DNA from: JALYJG01 sp033763555
GTDB taxonomy: Bacteria; Pseudomonadota; Alphaproteobacteria; UBA9219
NCBI GenBank assembly: GCA_033763555.1
Contig: JANRKK010000031.1
Location: forward strand, 1 to 27,464
Direction: 5' to 3'
DNA length: 27,464 nt
Below the pieces are notes generated by a model that saw nothing but the letters and a program-made list of their open reading frames with translations, was not told the DNA's origin and ran no database searches. Both the position numbers and the translations under genes were made by a program. Positions 14,654 to 22,980 of this stretch are shown here, piece after piece (positions within the stretch are counted from its first letter, which is position 1; each line of letters opens with the position of its first letter).

Positions 14654-14964
14654 CGGAGTTTGTCATGAGCGCAGGCAGGCAAAAAATCGAATCAACCCGC
14701 TGCGATTCGGACGCCCATGTGGATAACCCGGCTCTCATCCGGGTATTCAGTGTGGCTCTTTCCGGGGGAGGAGTTCCTTTTTCCGGGCAAGAAACCAGCC
14801 ATTCAAGGGAATTAGCCCCGGCATGGATTCGTATATCGTAAATCACTTTAACCTTAGCGGTTAAGGCTTCCATTTTCCCCGAAGATATTGCTAGAGTCGC
14901 CAACCCGTTCCGGAAACGGATGTTTCGCGCATCACATAGGGCAACAGGATTCTTGAGGCAACTT
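14631..14964. other. Intergenic region between bamD and the giant coiled-coil gene
   Basis: About 330 bp without a convincing gene. It holds the divergent bamD promoter at its left end; an inverted repeat ACCCGG (14726-14731) / CCGGGT (14739-14744) without a T-run; a second inverted repeat TTAACC (14848-14853) / GGTTAA (14859-14864) with a 5-base loop; and a GTTCCGGAAC-like palindrome at 14907-14916. A 58-codon ORF (14665-14841, +) has no clear ribosome site and no recognisable motif. Confidence 0.55.
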
Positions 14965-17900
14965 ATGGTCGTACAAAAACCCCCCGCGTCTTCCGCCCCC
15001 CGCAAACTTCCCTCGCCTGTTCCGGCCTCACGCGCGCCTAACTTTGCTTCCAGCATGATGAATATCAGCTCGCTTCCTTTCTGGGTGGGGCTGTTCGCCT
15101 CCATCGCCTGGATCGGGCTCGTGGCGATGATTGTCGCCAAGGCAGGTCCCGCTCGCAGCTTCGGCGGTTTGCCGCTGGCCGATTGGGCAATTGGTATTTC
15201 CGCCATTGTTTCTCCGGTCGCTTTGGTCTGGATGGTCGCCGCCTATGTGCAGCGTGCCGCCGATATCCAATCCGTTGCCGAACCGCTGCGCCGTCAGCTG
15301 ATGATGATCACGGGCGAATCCGGCGCTGCCGAAGCGCGCATTCGTCGTTTTAACCAGGCTGTCCGCGAACAGATCGACCTTCTGCGCAACGCGCAGGGCA
15401 TGACGCAGGGCGACCTGACGGCGATCATGGATCGCATCCGTCAGCAGCGCAGCGAGTTGGAACGTTTTGAGCAGGCGGGCATCGACCAGGTTAAGGAAAT
15501 TCAGGACATCATCCGCCGCAACATGCAGCAGGTCGACCAGATGATGGACGACAAATTCACCATGCTGCGTGTTCTGGATGACAAGCTGGTGCAGAACGGC
15601 GACACGGTCGCGCGCCAACTGGAATCGGTTCATGACCAGATGGCTTCGCTGCTCGGTGATATGGAAGGCAATGCCATGCGTGTGGCTGAAGCCTTGGAGC
15701 AGGCTGTGCAGGATGGCCGGAAATTATCCGACACCGCACGCGTGCAGGAAAGCAGCCTGATCGGTGCCGCTGAAAATGCCGCTGAAGCGCTGACAAACGT
15801 TTCGGGCAAGATCGACCTCAGCGTCGCACGCTTTCTGGAGCGCACAGGCGCGGCGCGCGAAGAAGCCGAACGCCTCGCCGGAGCCCTTGATGCGCAGACG
15901 CGCTCGCTCGATGAATTCAGCAACACGCTCCCCGGTCGCGTCAGTGAAGCCGAAGCGGTTCTGCGCGGCGTCGCCGATCGCCTGTACGCCAGTGAACAAA
16001 TGGCGCGCGAACAGGCTGTGGTGCTGAGTGAAAAATTGTCGGAACAGGTGGACGGTCTTGAACAGTTCATGGGCCGTTTCACGGCACGGTTGATGGATAT
16101 CGATGGCGGGCTGCAGCAGCGTCGCGATGACCTCAACGCCCTTGGCGGCCGTCTGGGTAATACGACGGAAGCTTTTGCCAAGACATGGGAAGATTCCATC
16201 ACCGATCTGGGCGACCGCACCAACAATATGCTGTTGCGCTTTACCGTTCTTAATGATGAGGCCCGCCGCGGCGCCGAAGCCATCGCTTCGCATCTGACGG
16301 TTACCACCGAACAGTATGAAAGCACCGCCGAGCGCATGCGCACCGTGTCGGAAGAAAGCAGCTTCAACATCAAATCTGTCACTAACGAAATCGCCGGACA
16401 TCTGGCGCAGTTCGAGGCGCTGCGCGCCGCGTCGCACCAGGCCGGGGAAGAAGTGCAGAACCGCGCGGCAACAGCGTTGCAGAATTTCCAGCATGTTCTG
16501 GAGCGCCTGCTGTCAGCCCGCGACGCGATGCAGTCCGTTGGTGGCACGCTGGTGCAGGATCTGCACGGCGCTGTCGATCAGAACGAACATCTTATTGGCC
16601 GCCTGAACGAAGCCGCGCAGATGAGCGTCCGCGCTCTCGGTATCGCCGCGGAATCTCTCGGCAAGCAGGAAAGTTCTCTGGCGACGCAGACGCGCTCGGC
16701 CGAAGCCATGCTGTTGGAAGCTGCATCGCAATTGCAGCAGAAGGCGCTCTCCGCCGAACAGGGTCTGCGCGATCAGGCCGCAGGCCTCATGACGTTGCTC
16801 AGCGAAACGCAGGCGCAGATGAACGCGACCGACGAAAGGCTGCAAGCCTTCGCGCAACGCGCCATGCCGCCCGTGCAGGATGTTTTCCGCCAGCTGGATG
16901 CCGGAACCGAACAAGGCCTGCAATCCATGAACCGCTACAGCGAAGGGCTGAACGACCAGCTCAACCGCCTGCAGCAATTCAACAGCCGCGTTGCCGGAAT
17001 GGGCGACGAGCTGGGCCGCGTAACGCTTGAAACCCTCACCTCTATCGAACAGCTGAATTCCCGTTTTGCTTCAGCGCGCCAGATGCAGGAAGAAACCGCG
17101 CGCCAGACTTTGACGCAGTTCGGCGAGATGGCCGACCGCTTGCAGCGTGAAATCGGCGGTCTGGACAGCCAGGCAGGTCAGGCCGTGACGACCTTGCAGC
17201 AAGCCGCTGCACGCGTGGGTGAGCAATCCGGCCAGTTGCTGCAGGATGCCGAAGGCTCCAGCGCCAAGATGCAGCTCATCACCAGCGCCTTGCAGAACGA
17301 AGCCAGCCAGATCCGCGCTATCCTGCAGAAGCAGGCGGACGATCTCAGTGCCGATCTCAACCGCGCCGAAAAGCAGTTCAACACGCTCGGTGAGGCGCTC
17401 AAGCAACGCACGGATTCCGCCTACGCGATGCTCGACCGCATGGCTGCACATTATAATGAAGTCACCCGCGCCACGGCGCAGGAGCTTGAATCCCGCACCC
17501 AGCGGTTTGAGCAGGCCACAGGCCAGGCGCACAGCAAGGTTGAGGCGCTCACGACTGCGCTGGGTCAGCAATTGGGCCTGATCGGCGACAGCTCGACCCG
17601 TTTCGAGGCGCATGCCGGACAAATTACAGCCAGCAGCAACAAGGCGTTGCAGCAGCTTTCTGCCGTCAATGAAAAGCTGGCCTTGACGCATGAAGCCGCC
17701 AACGGCAATGCGCAGCAGACCATCGCGCGCCTGGATGAATGCAACACGGCCCTTATGCGCCAGAGCAATACGTTGAGCGAAGCGGCACAGACCTCCAGTG
17801 CCCTTATCCAGAAGGCAGGCATTACCTTTGGCGAGCAAGCGGGCAAGATGCTCGATACCAGCCATCAAATGGAACAGAATCTGCGTCAGTTGACCGCCAC

Positions 17901-20900
17901 GACCTCGGCTCTGGCCGACCAGTCGGCACAAATCCGCGCAGCTATGGAGCAGCAGAACCAGCGCCTGATTGCGCAGCTGACCGAAGCTGTCACGCAACTG
18001 GAAGCTACAGGCGGCAAGATGGAGCAGGCCGTCGCCTCGGCGACGACGGGAGCCGATCTGGTTTCCGCGCGCGTCACCGAAGTGGCAAATTCCGCTTCCA
18101 GCCGCCTCAACAGCAGCCAGCAGGAAATGCAGGCCGTTGCGGGCAAGGCTGAAACCACCCTTGCGGCACTCGGCACCAACATCACGCAGCAGGCCGCGTC
18201 GCTCGCGGTTATCAGCGAGCAGTTGGGCGAACAATACCGCATGCTCGGCAGCGCCAGCGAAACACAACGCGTTCAGCTGGTCGATCTGTTTGAAAAGCTC
18301 GGCAGCGCTCATGGTCAGGCTTCAGAAGTTGCCGAACGCACCATTTCACGCCTCACCGAATCCTTGCAGCAAATCCAGCGCCAGCTTGGTTCGCTCAGCG
18401 ACCAGTCGCAGGCGGCGGTCGGCAATATTCGCGAAGCCAGCACAGGTTTTGGCGATCAGGCCGGAATCCTTCTGCAGAACGCACAGCAGGCCGAACAACA
18501 GGCCCGCACGGTTCTTTCCGTCACCGCGGCGCTGCAGGATCAGGCGCGTCAATTGCGTGAAACCCTGCATGGCGAAAGCGAGCGCACCAACGACATTCTC
18601 GGCAATCTATTGGGCCGCCTGTCGGCGGGCGGGGTCGAATTGCGCGATCTCGGTTCGGGCACGGAAATGGCGCTGACCAGCCTGCACAACAATATCACGC
18701 AGCAGGCGACGGGGCTGAACAGCACAATGCAGCAAATCTCCGACCGCCAGCGCACGCTGACAGTGGCGCTGGATGCGCAGCGTGATGTCATTAACGGTCT
18801 GCTCAGCCGCCTGACCTTGGCGCAGGACGAAACCGCGTCCACCGCCGAACGCACGGCTGCGCGTCTGGTCGATGGCACGCAACAGCTGACGCGTCAGATC
18901 GAGGTGATCGATACGCAGGCGCAGAGCACGCTGGCCAGCGTCAACGCTGCCAGCGGCCGTTTTGCCGACGAAGCGGGCTCACTTGGCCTCCATGCCCAGC
19001 AGGCGGAGCAGCAAATGCGCGCTGTTCTTTCGGTCACGGCCGGAATGCAGGAACAGGCGCGTCAGTTGCGCGAAGCGATGCAGGGCGAATCCGCCCGCGT
19101 CATCGAGCAGTTGAGCACCGTCATCGCCCAGCTCGACAACACCAACAGCCAGCTGAAGCAGCAAAGCAGCACGGCTATTCACGCCATGGATCAGTCGGCC
19201 CTGCAATTCGCAACACTGGTTCGTGCCAGCTCGGAAACCATGCAGAAGCATGCGGATACTTTCACCGATGTTGCGGACAAGGCGGAAACCCGCATGGTCA
19301 ACGCGGCGGAAAAAGTCCGTGGTCATCTGAAGATCGTCGAGGATATCGGTGAGAAGACCGAGCAGCAGGCGCGCCAGATCGCCGACACAGCCGAGCACGC
19401 GACGGCGCGCATCGGCGTCTTCCGTGACAGCCTGACCGAAACCGAACGCGATGGCCGCAACGCGCTGAGCCAGGCGACCTCACGCATCGACGAAATCCGC
19501 GCCATTCTGCACAACGAATTGACGCGCCTCGCCGACATGTCGCAGCAAGCCGTGCAGCAGGTTACGGCTGCATCCCAGCAACTCACGACGCAAAGCGATG
19601 TGATGCGCGCCAATCTGGCGACGTCCGAATCCGCGCTTGTGCAGGCGGCGACGTTGGTGCGCGAAGAAACCATCCAGCTGCCCGCGACGCTTGACCGCAG
19701 CACGGCGCAGATCGAGGGTGCTGCGAAGGCACTCAAGACGCAGGCCGATGAGACCGAAAAGAACCTCGTCAGCACCGCGGACCGCTTCGTGGCTGTTACA
19801 ACCACGGCGCGGACGAGCATGATCGATGAAATGCGCCGCGTCAGCATGGTGGCTGAGGAAGCCGACCAGATCCTGCGCCAATTCAACAAGGCGCTGTCCG
19901 ATCAGGTCACCTCGTTCCAGCAAAGCACGGGCCAGATGTCCACCGAACAGAAGGGCATCATTGAGCAGGCGGCGCAAAGCGTGGCGCAACTTACCTCGGC
20001 CAGCGACCGTTTGGCGCAATTGCGACGCGATGCAACACAGACCGCCGAAAAACTGGCGAAGGAGTTCGAGACTCTTGACCAGCGTGCGACTTCCACCAAT
20101 CAGCATGTTGCGCAGATCAGCGAAACTATCTCCCGCAACGTCGAAGCCTTGTCGCAAACCACGCAGCGCGCCGAAGGTCAGATGCTGGGCGCATCCAACA
20201 ACTTCCGCGAACAGCTGGAGCGTATCCGTGCAGGCGTCCAAACGCAGATCGACGACATCAACCGCGGCCTGATGCAGATCACGGCGCAGCTGGAGCGTAC
20301 GGGCACCACCCTGCGTTCCACCACCGTCGGCACCGTGGCTGATGTGGAACGTATCTCCCAGCGCTTCGACCAGACCAGCAAGGAAGCGGCCGATCAGCTC
20401 GTCGAAAAAACCGCGCGCATGCGCGGCGCGACCGAGGAAGTCGCCAGATTGCTGGGCGGCTTTGGCGATCAGCTCGATGTGCTGCTCGACCGCCTCTCCA
20501 TGGCAGGCGACGGCATCAAGCGGCATGAGGGCGACCTTGTCGACCGTCTGCAAACCGCGCTCTCGCATCTCAGCAGCGTTGCTGAGCGTCTGGAAACGGG
20601 TCGTGCGCTGGCTACCAATGTCAGCCAGCAGGCTGTGGGCCGCCTCGACGAAGTTGTCAACGCCATTCAGAAGCAGATGGAAAACCTCACCAACGGTTCG
20701 CAAGCGGCGGTGGGCATCATGCGCGGCGTCGGCCAGATCTACGGCGATCAGCAGCAGGCGCTGAACCGCGGCGTGGGCGAAGCGCACACTCAGGTCCAGG
20801 CCATGAACAAGTCGATCGACGAAATGCAGCAGCGTACCGACCGCATGCGCGTTTCGCTGAAGATGCAGGGCGAAGAGTTGATGGGTTCGCTCCAGCAAAT

Positions 20901-20979
20901 CCTGCAGCAGCTGGGCACGACAGGTGATGTGCTGGGCGATGCGGTTGACGCTGTCCAGGCCTCGAAGAAAATCGGCTAA
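14965..20979 (+). CDS. Giant membrane-anchored coiled-coil protein with long internal repeats
   Basis: A 2004-residue protein of unknown function. The ATG at 14965 is chosen because GAGG lies 6 bp upstream; a start at 14920 lacks one. Seen: a Pro/Ser-rich N terminus; two membrane segments (about 38-58 and 73-94) joined by a short loop; then about 1900 residues of almost uninterrupted coiled coil rich in Gln, Ala, Glu, Arg, Thr and Ser, with no Cys-rich or enzymatic domain. Four related segments with the core FG(D/E)QAG-LL and a downstream QARQLRE-like stretch occur at about 745-792, 949-996, 1156-1204 and 1327-1375. The layout (two N-terminal membrane helices plus a long coiled coil) recalls polar scaffold proteins such as TipN of Caulobacter, which is much shorter; homology is not claimed. 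A scaffold, tether or polarity role is inference. Methyl-accepting receptors share the composition, but no HAMP or signalling hairpin is seen. Confidence 0.85.
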   Translation: MVVQKPPASSAPRKLPSPVPASRAPNFASSMMNISSLPFWVGLFASIAWIGLVAMIVAKAGPARSFGGLPLADWAIGISAIVSPVALVWMVAAYVQRAADIQSVAEPLRRQLMMITGESGAAEARIRRFNQAVREQIDLLRNAQGMTQGDLTAIMDRIRQQRSELERFEQAGIDQVKEIQDIIRRNMQQVDQMMDDKFTMLRVLDDKLVQNGDTVARQLESVHDQMASLLGDMEGNAMRVAEALEQAVQDGRKLSDTARVQESSLIGAAENAAEALTNVSGKIDLSVARFLERTGAAREEAERLAGALDAQTRSLDEFSNTLPGRVSEAEAVLRGVADRLYASEQMAREQAVVLSEKLSEQVDGLEQFMGRFTARLMDIDGGLQQRRDDLNALGGRLGNTTEAFAKTWEDSITDLGDRTNNMLLRFTVLNDEARRGAEAIASHLTVTTEQYESTAERMRTVSEESSFNIKSVTNEIAGHLAQFEALRAASHQAGEEVQNRAATALQNFQHVLERLLSARDAMQSVGGTLVQDLHGAVDQNEHLIGRLNEAAQMSVRALGIAAESLGKQESSLATQTRSAEAMLLEAASQLQQKALSAEQGLRDQAAGLMTLLSETQAQMNATDERLQAFAQRAMPPVQDVFRQLDAGTEQGLQSMNRYSEGLNDQLNRLQQFNSRVAGMGDELGRVTLETLTSIEQLNSRFASARQMQEETARQTLTQFGEMADRLQREIGGLDSQAGQAVTTLQQAAARVGEQSGQLLQDAEGSSAKMQLITSALQNEASQIRAILQKQADDLSADLNRAEKQFNTLGEALKQRTDSAYAMLDRMAAHYNEVTRATAQELESRTQRFEQATGQAHSKVEALTTALGQQLGLIGDSSTRFEAHAGQITASSNKALQQLSAVNEKLALTHEAANGNAQQTIARLDECNTALMRQSNTLSEAAQTSSALIQKAGITFGEQAGKMLDTSHQMEQNLRQLTATTSALADQSAQIRAAMEQQNQRLIAQLTEAVTQLEATGGKMEQAVASATTGADLVSARVTEVANSASSRLNSSQQEMQAVAGKAETTLAALGTNITQQAASLAVISEQLGEQYRMLGSASETQRVQLVDLFEKLGSAHGQASEVAERTISRLTESLQQIQRQLGSLSDQSQAAVGNIREASTGFGDQAGILLQNAQQAEQQARTVLSVTAALQDQARQLRETLHGESERTNDILGNLLGRLSAGGVELRDLGSGTEMALTSLHNNITQQATGLNSTMQQISDRQRTLTVALDAQRDVINGLLSRLTLAQDETASTAERTAARLVDGTQQLTRQIEVIDTQAQSTLASVNAASGRFADEAGSLGLHAQQAEQQMRAVLSVTAGMQEQARQLREAMQGESARVIEQLSTVIAQLDNTNSQLKQQSSTAIHAMDQSALQFATLVRASSETMQKHADTFTDVADKAETRMVNAAEKVRGHLKIVEDIGEKTEQQARQIADTAEHATARIGVFRDSLTETERDGRNALSQATSRIDEIRAILHNELTRLADMSQQAVQQVTAASQQLTTQSDVMRANLATSESALVQAATLVREETIQLPATLDRSTAQIEGAAKALKTQADETEKNLVSTADRFVAVTTTARTSMIDEMRRVSMVAEEADQILRQFNKALSDQVTSFQQSTGQMSTEQKGIIEQAAQSVAQLTSASDRLAQLRRDATQTAEKLAKEFETLDQRATSTNQHVAQISETISRNVEALSQTTQRAEGQMLGASNNFREQLERIRAGVQTQIDDINRGLMQITAQLERTGTTLRSTTVGTVADVERISQRFDQTSKEAADQLVEKTARMRGATEEVARLLGGFGDQLDVLLDRLSMAGDGIKRHEGDLVDRLQTALSHLSSVAERLETGRALATNVSQQAVGRLDEVVNAIQKQMENLTNGSQAAVGIMRGVGQIYGDQQQALNRGVGEAHTQVQAMNKSIDEMQQRTDRMRVSLKMQGEELMGSLQQILQQLGTTGDVLGDAVDAVQASKKIG
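17197..19092 (+). repeat. Four internal repeats within the giant coiled-coil gene
   Basis: Repeat cores start at about 17197, 17809, 18430 and 18946 (residues 745, 949, 1156, 1328), so spacings are near 204, 207 and 171 codons. Copies 3 and 4 are closest: both read AQQAEQQ then VLSVTA and QARQLRE, and they are similar at the nucleotide level. Copies 1 and 2 are more diverged (GEQSGQLLQDAE and GEQAGKMLDTSH). Confidence 0.75.
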
Positions 20980-20980
20980 G

Positions 20981-21025
20981 ACAAGCAAAAACATATTTAA
21001 CCATCTGTTTTTGCTTGTTCTTTTT
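20981..21025 (+). terminator. Rho-independent terminator after the giant gene
   Basis: A perfect 13-bp stem pairs ACAAGCAAAAACA (20981-20993) with TGTTTTTGCTTGT (21006-21018) around a 12-base loop, followed by TCTTTTT. It begins 1 bp after the stop codon and separates the gene from the recA promoter. The stem is AT-rich. Confidence 0.85.
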
Positions 21026-21040
21026 AAGAATCGACAAAAA

Positions 21041-21055
21041 GAACAAAAATAGAAC
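21041..21055 (+). promoter_or_regulatory. LexA (SOS) operator of recA
   Basis: GAAC-AAAAATA-GAAC, an exact copy of the alphaproteobacterial LexA operator, directly upstream of a -35 box. It lies 90 bp before the recA ATG. A second, imperfect copy (GAAC-AAACAAG-CAAC, 21085-21099) lies just past the -10, around the expected start site. Confidence 0.85.
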
Positions 21056-21084
21056 TTGCCAGCGCGCCCGGTTTTGGGTTATGA
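21056..21084 (+). promoter_or_regulatory. recA promoter
   Basis: -35 TTGCCA (21056-21061), a 17-bp spacer, and -10 TTATGA (21079-21084). It is flanked on both sides by LexA-type sites, one exact and one imperfect, which would allow tight repression. Confidence 0.6.
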
Positions 21085-21145
21085 GAACAAACAAGCAACA
21101 TTCTCTCCGGCACCCTTCCTTCACTTCCTTCCCAAGGAGCCTATC

Positions 21146-22240
21146 ATGAGCCGCACACCCAATCTTCAAATCGTCGAGAAAGATGTGAAAGACAGCAAGG
21201 ACAATGGCGACCGCCAAAAGGCGCTGGACGCCGCACTGGGTCAGATCGAACGCGCCTTCGGCAAGGGCTCGATCATGAAGCTTGGCACGCATGGGGAGAA
21301 AGCCGAGATTGAAACTATCTCTACAGGTTCGCTGGGCCTCGATATCGCACTGGGCATCGGCGGCCTGCCACGTGGCCGTATTGTTGAAATTTACGAGCCG
21401 GAAAGCTCCGGCAAAACCACCCTGGCGCTGCATGTTATCGCGCAGGCGCAAAAGCAGGGTGGCACCTGCGCCTTTGTGGATGCCGAGCATGCGCTGGATG
21501 CCGTCTATGCCCGCAAGTTGGGCGTCAATATCGATGATCTGCTGATCTCTCAGCCTGATGCCGGGGAACAGGCGTTGGAAATCGCTGATACGCTGGTGCG
21601 TTCGGGCGCGATTGACGTTCTGGTGGTCGATTCCGTCGCCGCCCTTGTGCCGCGTGCGGAACTGGAAGGTGAAATGGGTGACAGCCATATGGGGCTGCAG
21701 GCCCGCCTGATGAGTCAGGCGCTGCGCAAGCTGACGGGTTCCATCTCCAAATCTCGCTGCATGGTCATTTTCATCAACCAGATCCGCATGAAAATCGGCG
21801 TGATGTTCGGTAACCCTGAAACCACCACGGGTGGCAACGCGTTGAAATTTTATTCTTCGGTACGTCTTGATATTCGCCGCATCGGTGCCATCAAGGACCG
21901 TGAAACTGTGGTCGGCAACCAGACCCGCGTGAAAGTGGTGAAGAACAAGCTGGCGCCGCCTTTCCGCGTCGTCGAGTTCGACATCATGTATGGCGAAGGC
22001 ATCTCCAAGCTCGGTGAACTGATCGACCTCGGCTCGCAGGCCGGGGTGGTCGAAAAATCCGGTGCCTGGTTCTCCTTCGATGGTCAGCGCATCGGGCAAG
22101 GCCGCGAAAATGCCAAGCAGCATCTCCGCGACAATCCGCAAATAGCAGCCGTTATTGAAAACAAGGTTCGTGCCAATGCCGGACTGGTGGCCGATGCCAT
22201 GATGGCTGCGCCTGAAAACGCTGAAGATGAGGAGGACTAA
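21146..22240 (+). CDS. recA: Recombinase RecA
   Basis: DNA strand-exchange ATPase that also triggers LexA self-cleavage. The ATG at 21146 has AAGGAG 6 bp upstream; the frame is open back to 21056, but that part is leader. 364 residues. Seen: Walker A PESSGKTT (85-92) preceded by Glu (E84) where almost all RecA proteins have Gly (GPESSGKTT); Walker B-region LVVDSVAALVPRAELEGEMGD; L1/L2 loop sequence with MGLQARLMSQALRKLTGS and NQIRMKIGVMFGNPETTTGGNALKFY; and an acidic C-terminal tail ending ENAEDEED. Regulated by the LexA box just upstream. The downstream small gene starts 2 bp after its stop, so the two are probably on one message. The E84 codon is GAG, read clearly. Confidence 0.97.
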   Translation: MSRTPNLQIVEKDVKDSKDNGDRQKALDAALGQIERAFGKGSIMKLGTHGEKAEIETISTGSLGLDIALGIGGLPRGRIVEIYEPESSGKTTLALHVIAQAQKQGGTCAFVDAEHALDAVYARKLGVNIDDLLISQPDAGEQALEIADTLVRSGAIDVLVVDSVAALVPRAELEGEMGDSHMGLQARLMSQALRKLTGSISKSRCMVIFINQIRMKIGVMFGNPETTTGGNALKFYSSVRLDIRRIGAIKDRETVVGNQTRVKVVKNKLAPPFRVVEFDIMYGEGISKLGELIDLGSQAGVVEKSGAWFSFDGQRIGQGRENAKQHLRDNPQIAAVIENKVRANAGLVADAMMAAPENAEDEED

Positions 22241-22242
22241 AC

Positions 22243-22485
22243 ATGTTGGCTCGTCGTGATATCCTCAAAAAAGTCAAAGGTGCCTTCCTGCCTTTCCGTT
22301 GTGCCGTGCAGATCGGGGACTACACCTCCAAGCTTCGTTTTCAGGTGTTTGACCATAACGGGATTATCGAGATTTCCCGCATTCCCCTGAGACAGGCGCA
22401 GAATGAACGGCAGTTACGGTCCACACTGGAGCGTATTCGCTACCGTTTGGAAGATGAGGGATATGCTTTCAGGTCGAGTTTCTGA
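22243..22485 (+). CDS. Small protein of unknown function, coupled to recA
   Basis: An 80-residue basic protein starting 2 bp after the recA stop, with GAGGAGG in the recA 3' end as ribosome site. Seen: LARRDILKKVKGAFLPFRC at the N terminus, a central beta-like stretch YTSKLRFQVFDHNGIIEI, and an Arg/Gln-rich C-terminal helix. recX (RecA regulator, larger) often sits here in bacteria, but this is about half its size and shows none of its helical repeats as far as I can see. It would be co-induced with recA during SOS. Function unknown. A RecA-related role is a guess from position alone. Confidence 0.7.
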   Translation: MLARRDILKKVKGAFLPFRCAVQIGDYTSKLRFQVFDHNGIIEISRIPLRQAQNERQLRSTLERIRYRLEDEGYAFRSSF

Positions 22486-22517
22486 CTTGGAGTGAGCAAA
22501 GGTAAGTTAAATTTTGA

Positions 22518-22946
22518 ATGAATCAGAGCATGGAAACAATCATTAAAATTATTGGAACTGTCATTATTTGGATTCCTGCGCTCTGGCTTACCTGTTTATT
22601 ATGGGGCAGTCAGATCGATGCAAAAAAATCTATAATTAATGTATTGCATGTTGGAGTTCCCAAGCTTCCAACAGTGATTGCTACTCGAGAAGCTAAAAGT
22701 GTTTATCAAAATGGTGAAAAAGTAGGCGATATTCGAGGGCAAGTGTCTGAAGGATCCGAGATAATTTTTGAAAAAATCATAAATACTCAGAACCTTCAGC
22801 TGGACCAGCCATTTGAATTCGGACGCTACCGCTTAATTGTTTTAAGTATTGCCAATCAAATTGGATTAAATAGCGTGATTTCGGATAAAGGGGGAGCCAT
22901 TGAGCAAGCTGTAATTGAAGGGGTAAGGTGTCGTATCATTAAATAA
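22518..22946 (+). CDS. AT-rich single-pass membrane protein of unknown function
   Basis: A 142-residue protein that I do not recognise. Seen: one N-terminal membrane helix (about 8-29, IIGTVIIWIPALWLTCLLWG), then a soluble part with beta-rich stretches (GVPKLPTVIA, EFGRYRLIVLS). Base composition is clearly more AT-rich than recA and accA, which points to recent acquisition. The ATG at 22518 has no good ribosome site; the nearest AAGG is about 15 bp upstream. It is separated from the preceding small gene by 32 bp. Convergent with the acetyltransferase gene after 34 bp. Confidence 0.6.
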   Translation: MNQSMETIIKIIGTVIIWIPALWLTCLLWGSQIDAKKSIINVLHVGVPKLPTVIATREAKSVYQNGEKVGDIRGQVSEGSEIIFEKIINTQNLQLDQPFEFGRYRLIVLSIANQIGLNSVISDKGGAIEQAVIEGVRCRIIK

Positions 22947-22980
22947 TTTTTTATGCTTTGTCGGGAATGACACATCTATT

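Noticed and set aside
14665..14841. 58-codon plus-strand ORF in the bamD/giant gene gap
   Set aside because: No convincing ribosome site and no recognisable protein pattern. It could be a small gene but I cannot support it.
14568..15206. Minus-strand open frame of 212 codons spanning the bamD-giant gene gap
   Set aside because: It overlaps the starts of both real genes, has an improbable composition and no recognisable motif.
17071..18312. Antisense open frame of 413 codons inside the giant gene
   Set aside because: Same cause: low-stop antisense of a GC-rich repetitive coil, no start signal, no family features.
19480..20994. Long antisense open frame (504 codons) opposite the giant coiled-coil gene
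   Set aside because: It is a shadow of codon bias in the Gln/Ala/Arg-rich coil. It has no ribosome site or recognisable domain, and similar antisense frames occur all along this gene.
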